A stretch of 64,000 nt of DNA from Streptomyces sp. NBC_00464 (lineage in GTDB: Bacteria; Actinomycetota; Actinomycetes; Streptomycetales; Streptomycetaceae). A program made the translations under genes and the position numbers. The stretch covers positions 5,580,001 through 5,644,000 of the forward strand of contig NZ_CP107899.1 in assembly GCF_036013915.1 (NCBI RefSeq). The letters run 5' to 3'. Under the pieces are notes generated by a model, which was given only the letters and a program-made list of their open reading frames with translations, was not told the DNA's origin and ran no database searches. Below are positions 59,791 to 64,000 of this stretch, piece after piece; the first letter of the stretch is position 1; every line of letters begins with the position of its first letter.

Positions 59791-60987
59791 ATGAAGGCGT
59801 ACATAGTCGGCGTAGGCATGACGAAGTTCGAGAAGCCCGAGAGCCGCGACTGGCAGTACTGGGACATGGTCAGAGAGGCCGGCACCGCCGCGCTCACCGA
59901 TGCCTCGGTCGCGTACGAGGACATAGAACAGGCCGCCGTCGGCTACTGCTTCCAGGCCTCCACCGCCGGACAGCGCGCCGTCTACGAACTCGGCCTGACC
60001 GGGATACCCGTCTACAACGTCAACAACAACTGCGCCACCGGCTCCACCGCCCTGATGATGGCCCGCCAGTTCGTCGAGGGCGGCGGCAGCGACTGCGTCC
60101 TCGCGCTCGGCTTCGAGAAGATGGCACGCGGATCGCTCGGCGGCGGCGGGTCCGACGGCGGCGCGGGCGATTTCAAGACGTCCCCGGTGGCCCGGCACTA
60201 CGGGATCATGGCCGCCGCCCACGGCTTCGAGATGACCCCGCCCACCGCCCAGATCTTCGGCAACGCCGCCCGGGAGCACATGGAGCGCTACGGCACCACC
60301 GAGGCGCAGCTCGCCGCCGTCGCCGCCAAGAACCACCGCCACTCGGCGAACAACCCGTACGCCCAGTTCCAGGACCCGTACACGGTCGACGAGGTCCTCG
60401 CCGCCAAGCCCATCCACCGCCCGCTGACCCGGCTCCAGTGCTCACCGACCTCCGACGGGGCGGCAGCGGCCGTCGTCGTCTCGGAGCGCTTCGTCGAGCA
60501 GCACGGCCTCGGCGACCGGGCCGTCGAGATCGCCGCCCAGGCCATGACGACCGACACCGAGGCCTCCTTCGCCTCCGGCACCTGCATCGACGCGGTCGGC
60601 CTGCCCATGTCGCGGGAGGCCGCACGACAGGTGTACGAGACCGCGGGCGTCGGCGCCGACGACCTCGACGTCATCGAGCTCCACGACTGCTTCTCCATCA
60701 ACGAACTCCTCACCTACGAGGCGCTCGGACTGTGCGGCGAGGGCGAGTCCGGGGCGCTCGTCGAGTCCGGCGCCACCACCTACGGCGGCCGCTGGGTGGT
60801 CAATCCGTCCGGCGGGCTGATCTCCAAGGGGCACCCGCTCGGCGCCACCGGAATCGCCCAGGCCGCCGAACTCACCTGGCAGCTCAGGGGCGAGGCCGGG
60901 GCCCGCCAGGTGCCGGACGCGCGGACCGGGCTCGCCCACAACATCGGTCTCGGCGGTGCGGCGGTGGTGACACTCCTGCGCCGCTGA
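59791..60987 (+). CDS. SCPx-type thiolase / lipid-transfer protein
   Basis: A 398-residue thiolase-fold protein of the SCP2-thiolase group: [16 protein letters not shown], the nucleophile Cys81 in [33 protein letters not shown] and [10 protein letters not shown]. In mycobacteria members act in the last steps of sterol side-chain degradation as thiolases or retro-aldolases. Its ATG lies 13 bases after the acyl-CoA dehydrogenase stop, with a GAGAGGA site, so they form an operon behind the KstR operator. Confidence 0.92.
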   Translation: MKAYIVGVGMTKFEKPESRDWQYWDMVREAGTAALTDASVAYEDIEQAAVGYCFQASTAGQRAVYELGLTGIPVYNVNNNCATGSTALMMARQFVEGGGSDCVLALGFEKMARGSLGGGGSDGGAGDFKTSPVARHYGIMAAAHGFEMTPPTAQIFGNAAREHMERYGTTEAQLAAVAAKNHRHSANNPYAQFQDPYTVDEVLAAKPIHRPLTRLQCSPTSDGAAAAVVVSERFVEQHGLGDRAVEIAAQAMTTDTEASFASGTCIDAVGLPMSREAARQVYETAGVGADDLDVIELHDCFSINELLTYEALGLCGEGESGALVESGATTYGGRWVVNPSGGLISKGHPLGATGIAQAAELTWQLRGEAGARQVPDARTGLAHNIGLGGAAVVTLLRR

Positions 60988-61077
60988 GGGCCGGGTGGAG
61001 CGCCTCGGTCCTACGCCGCCGGACCGAGGCCGATACGGCCTGGAAACCGATGTACGGGGCACGGGGCGGCTGCGAGT

Positions 61078-62508
61078 ATGACGTTCATGGTTGACGTCTC
61101 GACGCCCACACGCCGAAGCAGCGGTACCCGGACCCGTACCTGGGCGGTCGTGCTCGCCGCCTGCACGGGGCAGTTCCTCGTCGTGCTCGACGTGTCCGTC
61201 GTCAACGTGGCCCTCCCGTCCATGCGCACCGACCTGGGGCTGAGCGCCGCGGGACTGCAGTGGGTGCTCAACGCGTACGCGATCGCGTTCGCCGGATTCA
61301 TGCTGCTCGGCGGGCGGGCCGCCGACCTCTACGGCCGCAAGCGGATGTTCCTCGTCGGCCTCGGCCTGTTCACCGCCGCCTCACTGGCCGGCGGACTCGC
61401 CCAGGAGGGCTGGCAGTTGCTCGCCGCCCGCGCCGCCCAGGGACTCGGCGCCGCGGTGCTCGCCCCCGCGACCCTCACCCTGCTCACCGCGGCCGTCCCC
61501 GAGGGCCCCGCCAGGACCAGGGCCATCGGCACCTGGATGGCCGTCGGCGCGGGCGGCGGCGCGGCCGGCGGACTGGTCGGCGGGGTGCTCACCGACGCCC
61601 TGTCCTGGCGGTGGGTCCTGCTCATCAACGTACCCATCGGGGTGCTCGTCCTGGCCGGCGCCGCCCTGTGGCTCGCCGAGGGCCGGGCCGGTGAACGCAG
61701 CCGGATCGACCTCCTGGGCGCGCTGCTCGTCACGGCGGGCCTGGCCTCGGTCGCGTACGGCATCGTGCAGACCGAGGAGTCGGGCTGGACCGCGGCCGCG
61801 ACCCTGCTGCCGCTGTTGGGCGGAGTGGCGCTGCTCGCCCTGTTCGTCCTGGTGGAGGCCCGCACCGCGAAGCCGCTGATGCCGTTGCGGGTGCTGGGAG
61901 CGCGGGCGGTGGCGTCGGCGAACGTGGCGATGTTCGTGATCGGCTCGGCCACGTTCTCGATGTGGTACTTCATGACCGTGTACGCGCAGAACGTCCTGGA
62001 CTACACCGCGCTGGAGGCCGGACTCGCCCTGTTGCCGACCTCGGTGGCCGTCGTGGTCGGCTCCAAGTGCGCGCCGCGGCTGATGGTCCGCACCGGCGCG
62101 AAGAACCTGGCGCTGATCGGCACGGCGATGGCCGCCGCGGGCTTCGGCTGGCAGTCCACGATGACGGCCGACGGCGCGTACCTCACCGCGGTCTGTCTGC
62201 CCGGCGTGCTGATGATGGCCGGCACCGGCCTCGCGGCCACCCCGCTCGCGACCCTCGCCACCTCGGGCGCGGCCCCCGGCGAGGCGGGTCTGGTCTCCGG
62301 CCTCGTCAACACGTCCCGCACGATGGGCGGCGCCCTCGGACTGGCCGTGCTCTCCACGGTCGCCGCGGCCCGCACGGCGGGCTCCACGGACGCGGTGGAG
62401 CTCACGGCCGGCTACGCACTGGCCTTCCGGACGGCGGGCGGGGTACTGCTCGGCGGACTGCTGCTGATGGTCGTCTGGCTGCCGCGCCACGGGCCGGCGA
62501 AGCGCTGA
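61078..62508 (+). CDS. MFS transporter, DHA2 (14-helix) drug-efflux family
   Basis: A 476-residue exporter with about fourteen helices. Motif A-like LGGRAADLYGRKRMFLVGL, the antiporter motif C region GAGGGAAGGLVGGVL and the start QFLVVLDVSVVNVALPSM are typical of EmrB/QacA members. ATG 61078 or 61087. It probably exports toxic compounds or own metabolites. It follows the thiolase gene by 90 bases and may be independent. Confidence 0.92.
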   Translation: MTFMVDVSTPTRRSSGTRTRTWAVVLAACTGQFLVVLDVSVVNVALPSMRTDLGLSAAGLQWVLNAYAIAFAGFMLLGGRAADLYGRKRMFLVGLGLFTAASLAGGLAQEGWQLLAARAAQGLGAAVLAPATLTLLTAAVPEGPARTRAIGTWMAVGAGGGAAGGLVGGVLTDALSWRWVLLINVPIGVLVLAGAALWLAEGRAGERSRIDLLGALLVTAGLASVAYGIVQTEESGWTAAATLLPLLGGVALLALFVLVEARTAKPLMPLRVLGARAVASANVAMFVIGSATFSMWYFMTVYAQNVLDYTALEAGLALLPTSVAVVVGSKCAPRLMVRTGAKNLALIGTAMAAAGFGWQSTMTADGAYLTAVCLPGVLMMAGTGLAATPLATLATSGAAPGEAGLVSGLVNTSRTMGGALGLAVLSTVAAARTAGSTDAVELTAGYALAFRTAGGVLLGGLLLMVVWLPRHGPAKR

Positions 62509-62534
62509 GGGCTGCGCCGGGTACCGGCCCGCCC

Positions 62535-63176
62535 TCAGAGCCACCCCTGCTGGCGGGCCGCCCGGACCGCCTCCATCCGGTTGCGTGTGCCCGTCTTCCC
62601 GATCGCCGCGGACAGGTAGTTGCGGACGGTGGACTCCGACAGGTGCAGCTTCAGTGCGATGTCGGCGACCGTCGCCCCGTCCACCGAGGCCACCAGCGCA
62701 TCGCGCTCCCGCGCGGTCAGCGGGCTCGGCCCCGCGCTCAGGGCGGCGGCGGCCAGGGCGGGGTCGATGACGGTCTCCCCGGTCAGCACCCGCCGGATCG
62801 CCACCGCGAGCTCCTCGACCGGGCCGTCCTTCACCAGGAACCCCGCAGCACCGGCCTCCATCGCGCGCCGCAGATAGCCCGGCCGGCCGAAGGTGGTCAG
62901 GATCAGCACCCGGCAGTCCGGCACCTCCTCGCGCAGATCGGCGGCCGCGTCCAGGCCGCTGCGGCCCGGGAGTTCGATGTCCAGGAGCGCCACATCGGGC
63001 CGGGACATCAGGGCGGCGGCCACGATCTCGTCGCCCGCGCCCACCTGGGCGACCACCTCGATGTCCGGCTCCAGCCCGAGCAGCAGAGCGAGCGCGCCGC
63101 GCATCATGCCCTGGTCCTCGGCGAGCAGTACCCGTACGGACTTGGTCGGCCGGTGATCCTGCGGCATCTCGTTCAC
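62535..63176 (-). CDS. NarL/LuxR-type response regulator
   Basis: A 213-residue two-component regulator. Receiver: VRVLLAEDQGMMRGALALLL, phosphorylated Asp in DVALLDIELPGRSG, LILTTFGRPGYLRRAMEAGA. LuxR HTH: LTARERDALVASVDGATVAD, IALKLHLSESTVRNYLSAAI. Its start overlaps the stop of the sensor kinase. Pair works with the kinase beside it. Alternative start at 63167 (M4). Confidence 0.94.
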   Translation of the reverse strand: MNEMPQDHRPTKSVRVLLAEDQGMMRGALALLLGLEPDIEVVAQVGAGDEIVAAALMSRPDVALLDIELPGRSGLDAAADLREEVPDCRVLILTTFGRPGYLRRAMEAGAAGFLVKDGPVEELAVAIRRVLTGETVIDPALAAAALSAGPSPLTARERDALVASVDGATVADIALKLHLSESTVRNYLSAAIGKTGTRNRMEAVRAARQQGWL

Positions 63177-64000
63177 GGGGACAGGGTAGGGGCCGCACCC
63201 GCGTCGCCACCCTGTTCCCCGGGCGCGTCCGCCGGAAGCTCAGCCGTCACCACGAAGCCGCCCGACGGTCCCGGCCCCGCCTCCAGCGAGCCGCCCGCCA
63301 CGGCGAGGCGTTCGGTGAGGCCCTTGAGGCCGGTGCCGCCTATGCCCGGGGAGGGCGGCGGCGCCGGGGTGCGGCCGTCGTCGGTGACCGTGAGGCGGAC
63401 CCGGTCGGCGGTTCCGTCGACGACGAACGCGCAGGTGGTGGCCGTGGAGTGGCGGACCACGTTGGTGACGGCCTCCCGCACCACCCAGCCCAGCAGCGCC
63501 TCCGTCTGCGGTGCGAGCGGGGGGCCCGAGCGCCGGACGGACGGCTCCATGCCGGCGGCGGTCAGCGCGGACCTGGCCCGGTCGAGCTCGGTGGCCAGGC
63601 TGCCCTCGCGGTAGCCGGTGACCGCCTCGCGGATCTCGGTGAGTGCCTGGCGTCCGACCGATTCGATGTCGGTGACCTGGAGGAGGGCCGCGTCCATGTC
63701 GCGCGGCGCGAGCCTGCGCGCCGCCTCTGACTTGACGACGATCACCGAGAGCGTGTGGCCCAGCAGGTCGTGCAGGTCGCGGGAGAAGCGCAGCCGCTCC
63801 TTCTCGACGGCGGTACGGGCCAGTTCCTGCCGGGTGGCGCGCAGTTCCATCACCGTTTCCGACAGGGTGAGGATCGCGGCCGTCACCCCGCCGGAGATGA
63901 ACGTCCCGTACCCCAGCGTCCATGGCGTCGCCGCGCCGTCCCCCCGCCACGCGGCGATCAGGCTCGCGGCCACGGCGAGGCCGAGCAGCCCGATCCCCAG
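63173..64000 (-). CDS. Sensor histidine kinase (DesK/NarX type), cut by the window edge
   Basis: The C-terminal ~275 residues are present; the gene continues past the right edge. A final membrane segment is followed by the dimerisation helix with FSRDLHDLLGHTLSVIVVKS (phosphorylated His), then the HATPase domain: VVREAVTNVVRHS, VTDDGRTP, GTGLKGLTERLAVAGG. Class as in DesK family. It overlaps the response regulator gene, its partner. Confidence 0.93.
   Translation of the reverse strand: MGIGLLGLAVAASLIAAWRGDGAATPWTLGYGTFISGGVTAAILTLSETVMELRATRQELARTAVEKERLRFSRDLHDLLGHTLSVIVVKSEAARRLAPRDMDAALLQVTDIESVGRQALTEIREAVTGYREGSLATELDRARSALTAAGMEPSVRRSGPPLAPQTEALLGWVVREAVTNVVRHSTATTCAFVVDGTADRVRLTVTDDGRTPAPPPSPGIGGTGLKGLTERLAVAGGSLEAGPGPSGGFVVTAELPADAPGEQGGDAGAAPTLSP

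Overview
The window is a stretch of a Streptomyces-type actinobacterial chromosome. The DNA is very GC-rich with strong G/C third-position bias. Signals such as AGGAGG-like ribosome sites, TAGNNT -10 boxes and short stop/start overlaps recur, and several gene sets are typical of Streptomyces: an SCO2322-family locus, XRE/DUF5753 plus DUF397 pairs, and a PucR-type regulator. No tRNA, rRNA, CRISPR array, integrase or intact transposase was seen.

Layout. (1) 0-1 kb: 3' end of a thiolase gene, a strong terminator and a secreted transglycosylase. (2) 1.1-7.0 kb: a leftward five-gene operon behind a cobalamin riboswitch. It encodes two exported proteins (an alpha/alpha-barrel protein and an SCO2322-family protein) and a complete ECF transporter (T, fused A-A', S). 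The two exported proteins together look like a split version of animal intrinsic factor/transcobalamin. (3) 7-14.7 kb: small secreted proteins, a LysE exporter, an AlkZ-like protein, an acetyltransferase, a GT-C-like membrane protein and an MBL hydrolase. (4) 14.9-28.7 kb: a catabolic block with aldehyde dehydrogenase and ferredoxin, a PHB depolymerase/3-hydroxybutyrate dehydrogenase/PucR-regulator group, a Liv-type ABC transporter operon ending in an alpha/beta hydrolase, and a TetR regulator that closely resembles mycobacterial KstR. (5) 28.7-32 kb: a glycosyltransferase, methyltransferase and alpha/alpha-barrel cassette.

(6) 33-42.5 kb: an accessory region next to an intact HhH-PHP phosphoesterase gene. 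Two decayed copies of the 3' end of that gene lie 1.6 and 4.3 kb further on. Between and beyond them are a possible secreted effector, two XRE/DUF5753 regulator modules, DUF6879, DUF397 and DUF7848-like genes (one DUF397 and one DUF7848-like gene frameshifted), and an HATPase protein, as in WhiJ-type developmental loci. (7) 42.7-50 kb: TetR/NmrA divergent pair, F420-type oxidoreductase, a DUF5336-like protein, amidase, methyltransferase and metallophosphoesterase. (8) 50-57.3 kb: an uncharacterised catabolic cluster (DUF1177 protein, NCS1 permease, M20 hydrolase, divergent IclR regulator and PepE) and an MFS protein with an extra C-terminal domain. (9) 57.5-61 kb: a fused acyl-CoA dehydrogenase and an SCPx-type thiolase. 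(10) 61-64 kb: MFS exporter and a two-component pair cut by the right edge.

The main link across the window is regulatory. The KstR palindrome TnnAACnnGTTnnA occurs perfectly at 28675 (beside the KstR-like gene) and 57536 (upstream of the fused acyl-CoA dehydrogenase), and with one mismatch at 14787 and 14878 (between the MBL hydrolase and aldehyde dehydrogenase genes). This suggests one sterol- or acyl-CoA-responsive regulon in a genus where KstR is little studied.
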